From assembly GCF_040958095.1 (NCBI RefSeq), contig NC_091154.1, positions 43,664,735 through 43,728,734 on the forward strand: DNA of 64,000 nucleotides, read 5' to 3'. This document shows positions 22,164-32,645 of this stretch, one piece after another (the stretch's first letter is position 1; every line of letters starts with the position of its first letter). The notes beneath the pieces are model-generated. The model worked only from the letters and a program-made list of their open reading frames with translations, searched no databases and was not told the DNA's origin. This DNA is from Procambarus clarkii (taxonomy: Eukaryota; Arthropoda; Malacostraca; Decapoda; Cambaridae). A program made the position numbers and the translations under genes.

Positions 22164-22636
22164 ATAAAATAAGGTTCAAATTTATTAAGATAAATACTTT
22201 AAAAACTTTTTCTTTTTGAAATTTAAATAACATAAAAAGAGTACACAATATAACAAATACTGACTATACAAAAGACCTGACATGCACTTGCAGTACTTAA
22301 TTATGATATTGTATCACATTGAAAGTAATAACATTATTTGATTCAGCAAAGTATTTGGTAAGGTTATTATAATAATGTATTAATTATGTATTTTCAATTA
22401 ATTTTTCAATTATAATTCACAACTTGCTAGCGCACAAGAAACAAATCTATGAATCATCATTACATTATGTAACACCTACACATGATCCATGGTGCCAAAT
22501 ATTTCAACGGTCACAGCATACTATCAGCTTATCATTTGGCTTTCTGCAAATGCAGTAAACTTTGATCGAGCATGACCGGATGATTCGTTTTCTTCTCAGT
22601 GTCTGAGCTGCAGGGAATGAGGTAAAACACTTTCCT
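22164..22636. other. AT-rich spacer between TTAA-1 and TTAA-2
   Basis: No gene. A short minus-strand frame at 22504-22698 has no recognisable domain and crosses into the TTAA-2 end. Confidence 0.4.
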
Positions 22637-22640
22637 TTAA

Positions 22641-22900
22641 CCCTTAAAGTGCGCATCACGTCATATGATGTGTTGGAAGTTTTTCCAGTCAACTGCATAT
22701 CACGTCATATGACGTGTTGGAGTATTACGCAAGATTTAAACGACCCGCGGATACACGGGGTTCACCACACCTTCATCAGGGCTCTTGTTTAGAGACGCCA
22801 TTTTTAAAAAAAATCGTGGGTCAAACTCCCAGGTGTTAGGGGCCTCAGTATTGAGTGAGCAACCAAGCCTGATGCACGCAGCATGAGCGGGTCCATAGAA
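22641..22900 (-). mobile_element. TTAA-2: surviving right end
   Basis: TTAA at 22637-22640, then CCCTTAAAGTGCGC and two palindromic repeats (22657-22672 and 22701-22716), then the subterminal block 'catcagggctcttgt' as in TTAA-1, -4 and -5 but in the opposite orientation to TTAA-1. It stops near 22900, where host block copy 2 begins. No matching left end is visible, so it is a remnant or was deleted. Confidence 0.68.
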
Positions 22901-22904
22901 TTAC

Positions 22905-24010
22905 CCAAATCTAAGCAAAAGTACCCAAATCTTCCTAGCATTACGTAAGTAATGAAGAAATATGGTATATTTACTTACTATAATGTTGGTGCTACACGTA
23001 GAACACGATCAAACCTATTTTTACTCTGAAATAATCTAATTTCATAACGAAATTAGACATAAATATTTGGCAGGTGACGCCATAGGAAGTCGACGGTCCA
23101 AGCGACAATTTTGTGGAGCAACTTATCCAAGATATATGGTCGCCTGGAGAGTGTTTGCTGCCATAGCAGCCTCCTGTACATAGTGATCCAGTCGTCGCAT
23201 TTCATGGCTCAAATTGTCGCAAATGGTGATATTAAGAAGTAGAATGTGTATTTATAATAATATCTTTCATAAACAGTCACCAAATATTTAATATTTATTA
23301 AACAAAATGTGTCTGGAAGTTAAATCAACTCCACAGAACAATAAATTTGTTATATAGATACTAGCGTTATTTGTTGGTATACGTTCGCTATTTAAACTGC
23401 TCATGTCCTTTTCGTTCATAGAACACCGAACCCTACACGCTCTCTGATATATTGCTTAATTAACAAATATTCACAAATAAAGATTATATTTGTATATGTT
23501 ATCAGAAAGACAGAGATAAAATAGTTTTTGTGAATCCATCACAGAGATTATACCTTATTAGAGAGGAAAAATATTCATACTTTAAACAAGGCTTCTTGGC
23601 CGACGCTCTCCTTATCGATATGGGAACTACGACCTTTCGAAGATCAATGTTAATTTAATCTAGATATTGTAATAAACGAAGTTTTCTATGTCATCATAAA
23701 GACAGAAATATAATCTGCATGTTAATACTTTGGCATAAATATAACTGAAGTGAAAGTGAAGATATATGCCTTTTTATAGTTGATGGCTCCCTCAGGGAGT
23801 GTGAAAGCCTGCACACAAGCCAATCAATTTTATAATTAATTTGCATACATGCAAAGTAACGTCATATGTTTTTATGTCAGAATAAAGACAGATGTAGACG
23901 ATAATGTAAAGGAAAATATATCTTAAATGAAAGCAAAGTTATGGTTAAAAAAATAGCCAATACCACACCATCGCCAGTGTCCGGACACATGAACAGTCAC
24001 ATTAGGTGAA
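22905..24010. repeat. Host block copy 2, uninterrupted
   Basis: Aligns with 3576-4030 and 7037-7925 without the ~3-kb LINE block or the ~320-bp LINE-D tail. It serves as the pre-insertion allele of that locus. The right part (23460-23960) is diverged ~190-bp satellite. Confidence 0.7.
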
Positions 24011-24049
24011 AAGAAATGTACCCAACTATTTCCATTTACCCAACCAGTG

Positions 24050-24450
24050 TGTGCACCCTATACTCATCCTCTGTGCGGTAATTTATTGTGCATCCCATAC
24101 TCATCTTGTTACCAGTAGTTTGTGCATCCCATACTCATCCTGTGACCTGTAATTTATTGTGCATCCCATACTCATCCTGTTACCGGTAGTTTGTGCAGCC
24201 CATACCCATCCTGTGACCTGTAATTTATTGTGTAGCTCATACTCATCCTGTGAGTCATATATAGGACATTGCGCAACCCTAGCTTTCTCATCGTGTGAAT
24301 CTTTGTTTACTTTGCTCTCCATACTCATCCTCTGCACGATAATTTTTTGTGCAACCCATACCCATGATGTGAGTGGTAGTTCATTGCGTACCCTAATACT
24401 CATCCTATGAGTATAGGGTACACAATGAGTTCATTTGTACTCCATATTCA
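24050..24450. repeat. Minisatellite, ~40-48-bp units
   Basis: About nine diverged units built on 'cccatactcatcctgtgac' and 'taatttattgtgcatc'. The unit resembles the antisense of the LINE-D 3' terminus ('gatgggtatggggtgcataa'), suggesting it was amplified from such a tail. Two units also occur near 8388-8440. Confidence 0.75.
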
Positions 24451-25064
24451 TCATCAAGAAGTGTATTTTACCAGCATTGTAATATAAATTTAGAATAAAG
24501 AATTAACTAGATTACGGACCCATAATAAAAATAAGAGCCATCACTAATTATCATGACAAACTGTCTTGGCTCCACTTCCGCCTTCGACAAGCTGCCGCCA
24601 GAGGTGGGTATAGTTTATTGTACACCCCCGCACCCCCAGTCCTGGAAGGGAGGCATTGGAATGTAGACATGTGAACCATTACAACCCCCCCCCCCCCCAC
24701 ACACACACACTCTTCCCCTGTTAATAATAATACTAATAATAATAAAAATTAAAAATAATAATATTAATAAAAATGATAATTAAAAAACTTACTGTAATAC
24801 CCTAGTGCTTGAATGAAGGTAAAGGAAAGACCCAATAAATGTGTAAGTGTACTAAAAAAACTAATTTTCGCTGGGTGAGCTGGCAGGTGAGCACCACCTG
24901 CCAACTCACCCAGTAATGAACATCACCTGCACATTGCACCGCACCACTTGCCAGCAGGTGCAGAAGTACGATGAAGAGAGAGCAAAGTATACAATATTTC
25001 ATGTATAATATTAAAGATATATTTAGGATTTAACGTTTTCCTATAAAGTTTCAATAATACCTTT
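24451..25064. other. No gene; simple repeats and a hairpin
   Basis: Contains a C-run followed by CA repeats (24687-24712), an AAT-rich stretch (24720-24785), and a 19-bp stem hairpin (24871-24889 with 24895-24913, one mismatch, 5-nt loop). Confidence 0.55.
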
Positions 25065-25079
25065 ATATGATTTTTTTTT

Positions 25080-25437
25080 ATTTTCTACCACAGACGTGGC
25101 CACACATTAACAATGCTAACCAGCATATATACATTTTCTTCTGTCCTCCATGGACTCTATAACCCTTTCCACTACCGCCCACAAGATGGGTATGGGGTGC
25201 ATAATAAATGAACTAAACTATCTAACTCCATGGATAGGGTTAGAGATTTGTTAAACGTATAGTTCAAAGATTTATTGAACAATCAACCACAGAAGGTGAT
25301 TGTAGTGCTTTTAAAATGCTAGGCTAAGCTACATACATAAATACACAGATTTACGTATGCCCTACATAAAGTGTTCGATGTGTCTTTTACATAGTGTCAT
25401 TAACTTGCATTTACAAAGGTGAAATGGAATTCTGATC
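25080..25437. repeat. Dispersed repeat, interrupted copy
   Basis: Paralogue of 18850-19147, carrying a short insertion (25155-25225) flanked by the 9-bp duplication CTCCATGGA. Confidence 0.75.
25155..25225 (+). mobile_element. Short LINE-D type 3' terminus with target duplication
   Basis: The last ~70 bp of the LINE-D 3' UTR ('cacaagatgggtatggggtg', then 'cataataaatgaac'), flanked by CTCCATGGA at 25146-25154 and 25226-25234. The paralogue near 18920 has one copy of the site. It is an extremely 5'-truncated retroinsertion or a short SINE. Confidence 0.75.
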
Positions 25438-25608
25438 AGCTTCCACATATACTTTATACACATACATATACACACATACACATATACGTACATATACATA
25501 TATACACACATGCATACACATACATTTGTCTCTTTTACTCTGACAGGGTGAGGTAACTGATAGAGAAACTAGTGTGCAATTAAGCACTTAATCATTGAAG
25601 GTGATTAA

Positions 25609-26375
25609 CCCTTAAACAGTGCAAATCATACATATATGATTTGAGTAACTGTCACAAAACAGCGCAAATCATATGTATATGATTTGCATATTTAAAATAG
25701 TTAAAATAGTCCTACACACACATAGAGCTCACATCTGCTTCCTCAGAACACTAGTAACCATCCCCCATCTTGAAAAAAAACTTCCAGAGTCCCTCACTTT
25801 CCTTCTAGGGCCATTGTAAGAAAATGATGACCATTGCTTGGCAATATCATCATCCAGTATCTGAATGTTTAGGGCAGCCATAGAGGAGACACTAAACTTT
25901 TAGCAATAGCAAATGAATGATTACCATGTATATATTTAAGGCCAAATGTGTGCTATATGCAATTTTAAGATTTAGGCTTAAAATATATTTATACATGTAT
26001 TAATATGAATAAGTATGTGGAAGTCTTTATATCTTTACTTGTATATCCATACATACTTATATATTCAAAGTTTAACATAATAGACAGTAACTTTGACACA
26101 CCAATACAACATGTTAGCATGAAAAGACTAAATTAATAAATTGAAAAACAATGAAAATAAATCAACAAAGTTATTCCTATGCGGCACCTCAACTAAAAAT
26201 ATGCAACTTCTCCAGGCCACTACAGCTAAACCACAAGAGGTAGAGACTCTTTATTTTTATTTTTGTGCTTCATGAAGGCTAATTAACAATGTCATAAGAA
26301 AAAATAATTTCTTCAGAACAATTTTTCTTGAGCGCCCTCGGGATGTTTGCTATTTAACAGTTAGCGGTTTAAGGG
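25609..26375 (-). mobile_element. TTAA-3: 767-bp piggyBac-like MITE
   Basis: TTAA at 25605-25608 and 26376-26379. Inward ends are CCCTTAAACAGTGC and, on the minus strand, CCCTTAAACCGC. The 25609 end has the paired palindromes typical of the family's right ends (25622-25643 and 25665-25686). The 26375 end has the left-type signature. No coding capacity and no satellite. Removing it and one TTAA rejoins the LINE-D 3' UTR. Confidence 0.8.
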
Positions 26376-26446
26376 TTAAGGTGCTTTCACAAGCTCAGGT
26401 TATAGAGTTACATCACATACATTCATTGTATAATTGATACGTTACA

Positions 26447-26620
26447 TGGTCAATCTAGGGTACAAGTTCAATATATCATCAAGTGTTCCAGTACTCAAAT
26501 AGTAATTACACAGTTCAGCATACCTTAGCCCAGGAGGGCGAAAGTCAGTCAATATGGGACATTCTACAATATAATGTTCAAGGGAGTGCATATTTTCTCT
26601 TTCACAAAGTTGACACATTG
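26447..26620 (-). pseudogene. LINE-D C-terminal Zn motif
   Basis: The minus-strand frame reads MCQLCERENMHSLEHYIVEC, a CX2C...HX4C motif, then about 35 residues ending in LYPRLTM and a stop. The same kind of module lies at 51599-51778. In I-group LINEs this C-terminal finger follows RNase H and probably contacts RNA or target DNA. Confidence 0.72.
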
Positions 26621-26873
26621 TCTACTCGACATTTGGGTTTTGAGAAAGCTGCCAGGTACGTCTATATCTCAGGCGTATTCTGGCCACTATAACATCCCAC
26701 ATTGCCGGGTTCTGGTTCTATTAATCCTGTATGTGAATGTCTCCGCACGATATCTCTCATAATATTTAATGCTACAACTTTCAGGTCTTTGTGAATTTGT
26801 TAGGTCGGTGAGATTTTCATTAGATGTTTAAGTATTCTCTTTGTCACTGTTAATGAAACACCCATATCAATTT

Positions 26874-28211
26874 CTACCACTGGTTTCTACAGGCTGTCTT
26901 TGCAAGCATATCAACAGTGTCATGCCTTGAGATGCCAACATGTGATGGTATCCATAGGAATTTAATATCAAATCTCTTTTCTTTTGCAGCTAAAATATTC
27001 ATTCGAATATCACTGACTATTTTCTGGGTGTCACTACTATGTGCGTTCAATACCAGTAGTGCACTCTGCGAATCACAGTATATAAGTCCACTGCCTTTGT
27101 CTTTTAAAAATTCCATGGCAACGTATATGCCTGCAAGTTCGGTTTGAGTTGTACTTGCCCAGTCATTGACGCGCTTCATTGCTGTATGTACGAGAGAAGA
27201 TTGTTCAAATATATTACATGCGCAACCAGTACATCGTCCACCTTCTTCTATAGAACCGTCGGTGTAGCACTGATACACTTCGTTACCCATACCCTGGGTA
27301 CTCTCAGTGATGCTTTTCAGTGTTAACTGTTTTAATAATGTAGAGTGTACACTATCTTTCTTGGGTGCATTTACAAAATCAACTGCTAGATCCAAGTTAT
27401 CCCACGGAGTAATTGGTTGATTAATCATTAATTGAGTTGGGTACATATTTAATATTTTGATGGAGTTGGCTACCTTGTAGAACCAAAATACATAATCAGA
27501 TTTCACTCTTCTTCTACGGACCTCAGGTAAGTGTAGCATATTAGAAAGTTTAGCTTGAAATTTCATGTGTTGCCGAGATCTACTCAATGCCTTTACGCCG
27601 AAAACTGTGCTAATAGACAAAATTCTCTCACTTATGGTAGGTAATTTTAACTCAGCTCTCATATTAACTATTCTCGTGGATTTTGGAGCCCCAAGGGTGA
27701 GACGCATAGCTTCATTTTGCAAGGTTTCAAGAGATTTCAGCTCTTTGTCTGTATACAGTGTGAGACGTAGAGCATTGTAGTCAATCACAGAGCGTATAAA
27801 TGATACATAAAACATTCTAGAAAGTCTCACATTAAGTCCATGATTGACACCATTAACAAGGACCCGCAAGGGTTTTAATATCTCCCACAATCTCCTCTTG
27901 AGAGAAGAAATGTACCCAGGGTTGTTAATGGGGGCATCAAGGTATCTGTAGGACTCGCAGTTCTCGAGTGCTCGCCCATCTATATGATAATTGGCTGGTG
28001 GAATACCACACGGAATGAGGGCACGAGTTTTCTGTACAGAGATAAGGAGGCCACATTCCTCAACTCTAGTAGCAAAAGCATTGAGCAGAACTTGCATTCT
28101 AGGGTCGGAGACAGCCTGTAAACATATATGATCAGCATAACAAATAACCGTGTCTTCATTATTAGTTGGTAGATCTTTAATGAGTTTATGCATCTGAACG
28201 TTGAACAACAA
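26874..28211 (-). pseudogene. LINE-D RT C-terminal part and RNase H
   Basis: A 445-codon open stretch. The RT active site reads CYADH instead of YADD, so the second catalytic Asp is lost. The thumb and connector follow (SYRYLDAPINNPG, RLTLGAPKSTR). RNase H shows CYTDGSIEEGG (Asp), TELAGIYVAMEFL (Glu), LIYCDSQSALLVL (Asp) and FLWIPSHVGISRHDTVDMLA (His, Asp), so its catalytic set looks complete. The frame is joined to the upstream RT part across a shift near 28220-28270. Confidence 0.82.
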
Positions 28212-28268
28212 GGGGCTGAGGACCCCTCCTTGTGGAGTTCCCAGTTCAAAGTGTTTGCTCCTTGTGCT

Positions 28269-28780
28269 TTAAACACCATTAAACAAAACATATGCTGTTC
28301 GATTAGACAAATAGCCCTTTATCCATTTCAGTAATTTTCCTTGTATTCCCAGCTCAGCAAGCTGTTCTAGTATGATTTCCCTGTTTGCTGTATCAAAAGC
28401 TGCAGCTAGGTCAATAAAGTCTGCTTGAGGGGAAGCTTCAATATGAGCGAAGTATTCCACAAAACAGTGGTGTGTACTGAGCCCAGGCATAACTCTAAAC
28501 AGTTGAGGTGACAGGTGCCCCTGTATACGATACATGAGTCGGTTAAGGACAATGCGTTAAAGCACTTTACAGACACACGATGTTAGAGATATGGGTCTAT
28601 AATTATCTGAGTGTGCTTTGGGGATGGGAACAATGACACTGTCCAATCATCAGGTAATTAATACTCCTTCACTTAAACTCATTCTGTACAACACTAAAAG
28701 TGGATTACCTGGTACTTGTGAGACTAATCTCAGTAAACTGTAAGTAATACCGTCCTCTTCAGGAGCAGTTGACTTATTTG
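28269..28780 (-). pseudogene. LINE-D RT N-terminal part
   Basis: Minus strand from 28780: APEEDGITYSLL, VIVPIPKAHSDNYRPISL, TSCVCKVL then a stop near 28556, RIVLNRLMYRIQGHLS, and motif A DFIDLAAAFDTANRE in the 28269-28535 frame. At least two further stops lie near 28655. 5'-truncated at about 28780 next to a LINE-A type 3' end. Confidence 0.75.
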
Positions 28781-28905
28781 ATTGTGCTACACAGCCTTCC
28801 CGGCTTGGTGCCTTTGGTAATTACTTATCAAAGGCAACTCCATACGAGGAGCTGCCTCGTATGGGCCAATAAGTCTTTTGCAGTTACCTTCATTCTTATG
28901 TTCTT
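28781..28905. mobile_element. LINE-A 3' end relic and SINE relic
   Basis: 28781-28825 matches the LINE-A 3' terminus ('cagccttcccggcttggtgc', then 'aattactta'). 28838-28905 is the minus-strand form of a short repeat also at 47369-47440 ('cgtatgggccaataag', 'ttcttatgttctta'). Confidence 0.6.
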
Positions 28906-29519
28906 ACTTACATTTATTGCACTTTATCATCATTTACAGAAAGAAATTAACATAAAAAGTAGTCATTTTAATATACAAAACAGAAGTAGATATTATGTAA
29001 ATTATGATGTAGGATAGGATCACTATTAAGAACTTAATTATGAACCACAATATGTTTTATATCATCAGAAATTCGGAAACATACCATATATTTTCAAATA
29101 TTTACAATTAAAGTATTTATTTAGAAAATAAGTATTTTAGTTACCCTATAGTTAGCTCTGAGAACACACCTTCTTGCAACAAGAATTTCTTCCCACTAAT
29201 CTGAGAGATGCTAATGACACCAGTCTCGACCCACTCGACAGGTCATGAACAACAATCAACTATAGCACCAGCTATTCCAGAAGACATTCAAAATATTCTT
29301 GATATCATTCAAATTGTCAATACGAGAACAGAATAAGTAAGTTGAGTGATGTCAAAGGAATCATATTGGCTGACCGAGCCCCATTGTAAATATTTGTGGC
29401 TTCCTGACCATAAAGTTACCGCCGAGGTCGAGGGTAAGAGACTGGATGTACCCATATGCAAGCCGCACTAGCAATTAGTTCATATAAGCCGACAACTTAC
29501 GCAGATAAACATTACTTCC

Positions 29520-29523
<4 letters not shown>
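28906..29523. other. No gene; one dispersed repeat
   Basis: 29375-29455 is the second copy of the repeat at 18600-18690. The rest is AT-rich with nothing recognised. Confidence 0.45.

Positions 29524-29612
<89 letters not shown>
29524..29612. repeat. (TA)n microsatellite
   Basis: About 89 bp of uninterrupted TA directly abutting the MITE that starts at 29613. Confidence 0.95.
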
Positions 29613-29615
<3 letters not shown>

Positions 29616-30004
29616 GTACCTAGTAGCCAGAACGCACTTCTCAGCCTACTATGCAAGGCCCGATTTGCCTAATAAGCCAAGTTTTCCTGAATTAATATAT
29701 TTTCTCTAATTTTTTTCTTATGAAATGATAAAGTTACCCATTTCATTATGTATGAGATCAATTTTTTTTATTGGAGTTAAAATTAACGTAGATATATGAC
29801 CGAACCTAACCAACCCTACCTAACCTAACCTAACCTATCTTTATAGGTTAGGTTAGGTTAAGTAGTCAAAAAAGTTAGGTTAGGTTAGGTTAGGTAGGTT
29901 AGGTAGTCGAAAAACAATTAATTTATGAAAACTTGGCTTATTAGGCAAATCGGGCCTTAATTGCATTGTAGGCAGAGAAGTGCGTTCTGGCTACTAGGTA
30001 CGAC
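29613..30004. mobile_element. Inverted-repeat MITE with TTAGG blocks, copy 1
   Basis: 392 bp. Ends GTCGTACCTAGTAGCC and its complement; most of the element folds back on itself. The centre contains several TTAGG/CCTAA pentamer runs in both orientations. It lies in TA repeats, consistent with a TA target. No coding capacity. Confidence 0.82.
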
Positions 30005-30030
30005 ATATATATATATATATATATATATAT

Positions 30031-30409
30031 GTCGTACCTAGTAGCCAGAACGCACTTCTCAGCCTAGTATGCAAGGCCCAATTTGCCTAATAAGCCAAGT
30101 TTTCATGAATTAATTGTTTTTTGACTACCTAACCTACCTAACCTAACTTTTTCGGCTACCTAACCTAACCTAACCTATAAAGATAGGTTAGGTTAGGTTA
30201 GGTAGGGTTGGTTAGGTTCGGTCATATGTCTACGTTAATTTTAAATCCAATAAAAAAAAAATGACCTCATACATAATGAAATAGGTAGCTTTATCATTTC
30301 ATAAGATAAAAATTAGAGAAAATATATTAATTCAGGAAAACATGGCTTATTAGGCAAATCGGGCCTTGCATAGTAGGCCGAGAAGTGCATTCTGGCTACT
30401 AGGTACGAC
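30031..30409. mobile_element. Inverted-repeat MITE with TTAGG blocks, copy 2
   Basis: 379 bp, same family and same ends as 29613-30004, inverted internally relative to it, and separated from it by 26 bp of TA. Confidence 0.82.
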
Positions 30410-30521
30410 ATATATATATTGGAACTTAGGAACTTAGGAACTTATATATATTGGAACTTTGGAACTTAGTTTGGGCATAAATCTGGGCATAAACTGTCAT
30501 GTTATGTCCAGACCGAGTGAA

Positions 30522-31899
30522 ATGGCCCGGAAAGTGGAGTTGGAAATTCTGTTGGACGACATATTCGACCTCGAGACACAAAAGAAGGTCACTACCAAAG
30601 ATACCTTACAAGCAGAACTTATTGCAGAAGGAGGAAAGAATCGAGGCAACTACAGAAGCACCATACTGTCCCCCGAGCTTAGAGCGGCAGCTAAAAGCCT
30701 TCGTGAGAACAAGGAGATAGTTGTCAGGAGAGGTGACAAGTCGCCAATATATGTCATTCTTAAAAAAGACGAATATCTGGCGAAAATGAACATCATACTC
30801 TCTGACCAAACTAAGTTCCAAAGGGTAACGAAGGACACTACAGCCGAATTAAAAGCAAAGGTCAACAAACTGATCGAAACTGTGAACGCCAAGAAATCCG
30901 GACTCCACCTGCCAAAGATCATTGGGGAATATAAACCTGGATATGTGTATGGAAATGTCAAGACGCACAAGCCTGGAAACCCACTTCGGCCAATCATTAG
31001 CCAGATACCCACACCCACGTACAGATTGGCGAAGCGACTCAACGGCCTGCTGACTCCTTATGTTCCTTGCGCCTTCAGCCTGAAGTCTCCAAAGGAATTT
31101 GTGGACTTACTGCGGGGCGCACGGGCCACAGGGATAAGAGCCTCGTTGGACGTAGAATCGCTGTTTACCAATGTACCTGTGGACGAGACAATCGGAATGA
31201 TAGCCGACAGAGTGTATCGTGATCCAGCCTGTACTCCTCTTGACATGCCAGAAAGTATTCTGAGGAAACTACTCCAAGCTTGTACTAATAGAGGCACCCT
31301 TCTTGAGCCCGGATGGGCACATGTATAAGCAAGTAGATGGGGTCGCTATGGGTTCTCCCCTAGGTGTCCTGTTTGCAAACTTCTACATGGGTACCATCGA
31401 GCAAAAAGTCTTAGTCGACATGAACTTGAAACCGGCCATATACTGCAGGTATGTTGACGACATTTTTACACAGGTACCTGATGTCAGACATCTGCAGGAG
31501 CTGAAGGAGGCATTTGAGCAGAGTTCCGTGCTGCGTTTCACTTATGAGACGGAAAAGGATGGGAAGCTGCCTTTTCTAGATGTAACAGTCATGGAAAAGG
31601 GCGGAGGTTTCCACACTGCAGTCTACACAAAGGAAACAAACATAGGAATGTGCCTAAATGCCAACAGCGACTGCCCTGACAGGTACAAGAGGAGTGTTGT
31701 TAACGCATACGTCGACCGTGCTCTCAGCCACAGCTCAGAATGGAAGCAAGTCGACAAAGAACTCTGTAGGGTAAGGCAGGTTCTAGTCAATAACGGCTTC
31801 TCCAATGGTTTCATCGAAGACATCATAAGAAGGAAAGTGAAAAGCCATGCAACCTCCGAAGAGACAACTAACACACACAACACCTATACCCCCTATTAG
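30522..31899 (+). pseudogene. PLE1 copy 1 reverse transcriptase
   Basis: Opens MARKVELEILLDDIF. Then VVRRGDKSPIYVILKK, GEYKPGYVYGNVKTHKPG, PLRPIISQ, motif A-like RASLDVESLFTNVPVDET, then after a +1 shift near 31286 DGVAMGSPLGVLFANFYM, catalytic CRYVDDIF (about 31447-31470), and KLPFLDVTV. Penelope RTs are related to telomerase RT and prime at nicked DNA. Catalytic residues are intact in this copy. The second frame ends at 31899 because of a 4-bp ACAC insertion not present at 38620. Confidence 0.85.
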
Positions 31900-32445
31900 A
31901 CTATTTTACAGGAACTTCTTTTCCACAGCTCATAAAACAGAGGAAAGGGTCCTGAAAGATATTGTTAATAGAAACGTTATCCCTACAGACAAAAATCAGA
32001 GGATACAACTGACGATTTACTATAAAACCAGAAAAACGGCCAGCCTACTCATGAGAAACTCTCCAGACACGAAACAGAACGCTTTAAAAGAGACTAACGT
32101 CGTCTATGCCTTCAAATGCCCACTTGGGGACTGTAAGCTCCAAAAAACCCAGTATATAGGCAAGACAACAACATCTCTTTCTAGGCGTTTAACGATGCAT
32201 AAACAACAGGGCTCCATTAAGGAACATATAATCTCTTCCCATAACCAAACCATCGCCAGAGAAATCCTAGTAAACAACACAGAAATCATCGATAGATACA
32301 GCGATAGCAGGCGGCTCGACGTTTGCGAGGCACTACACATCAAGAAGTCAACACCAGCAATCAACAGCCAATTATTGCACAACTATATTCTACCCACCTC
32401 AAGACTCCGCTCCAATATAGAAGCATCAAGAAATATGGACCAATA
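31880..32445 (+). pseudogene. PLE1 copy 1 GIY-YIG endonuclease domain
   Basis: Frame with PPIRLFYRNFFSTAHKTEER, a Cys pair KCPLGDC, the signature VVYAF...QYIGKTTTSLSRRL, a His in HIISSHNQT, and the downstream Glu in CEALHIKKSTPAIN. These are the Zn and catalytic features of Penelope endonucleases, which cut the target for priming. It ends in a stop at 32443-32445. The domain itself looks uninterrupted. Confidence 0.85.
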
Positions 32446-32645
32446 GGCTTTCTACAAACACTTCTATTCAATATCCATTGTTTCGTGTTCTGTCTTGTGT
32501 TGATACTTTTAATACCCTATTAATATCCTCTAATGCCACATCATCCTTCCCACCTTACTCAAATGTAATGCCACATCACCCTTCCCACCTCACTCAAATG
32601 TAGATATAAAATCAGGGAAACGCAAGTTCTAATCAGTTGTGTATT

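Larger units (their letters stand above)
25440..28780 (-). mobile_element. LINE-D: 5'-truncated I-like LINE with RT and RNase H
   Basis: On the minus strand: RT from about 28780, RNase H to 26877, a C-terminal Zn-binding frame (26447-26620), a 3' UTR, and a TATG/CA-rich tail at 25445-25530. TTAA-3 is nested in the 3' UTR (25609-26375). The endonuclease and any ORF1 are absent. The coding sequence has several stops and a frameshift. Confidence 0.8.

Noticed and set aside
24050..24450. Possible CRISPR-like array because of regular repeats
   Set aside because: Units are degenerate and contiguous without unique spacers, and the genome is eukaryotic.
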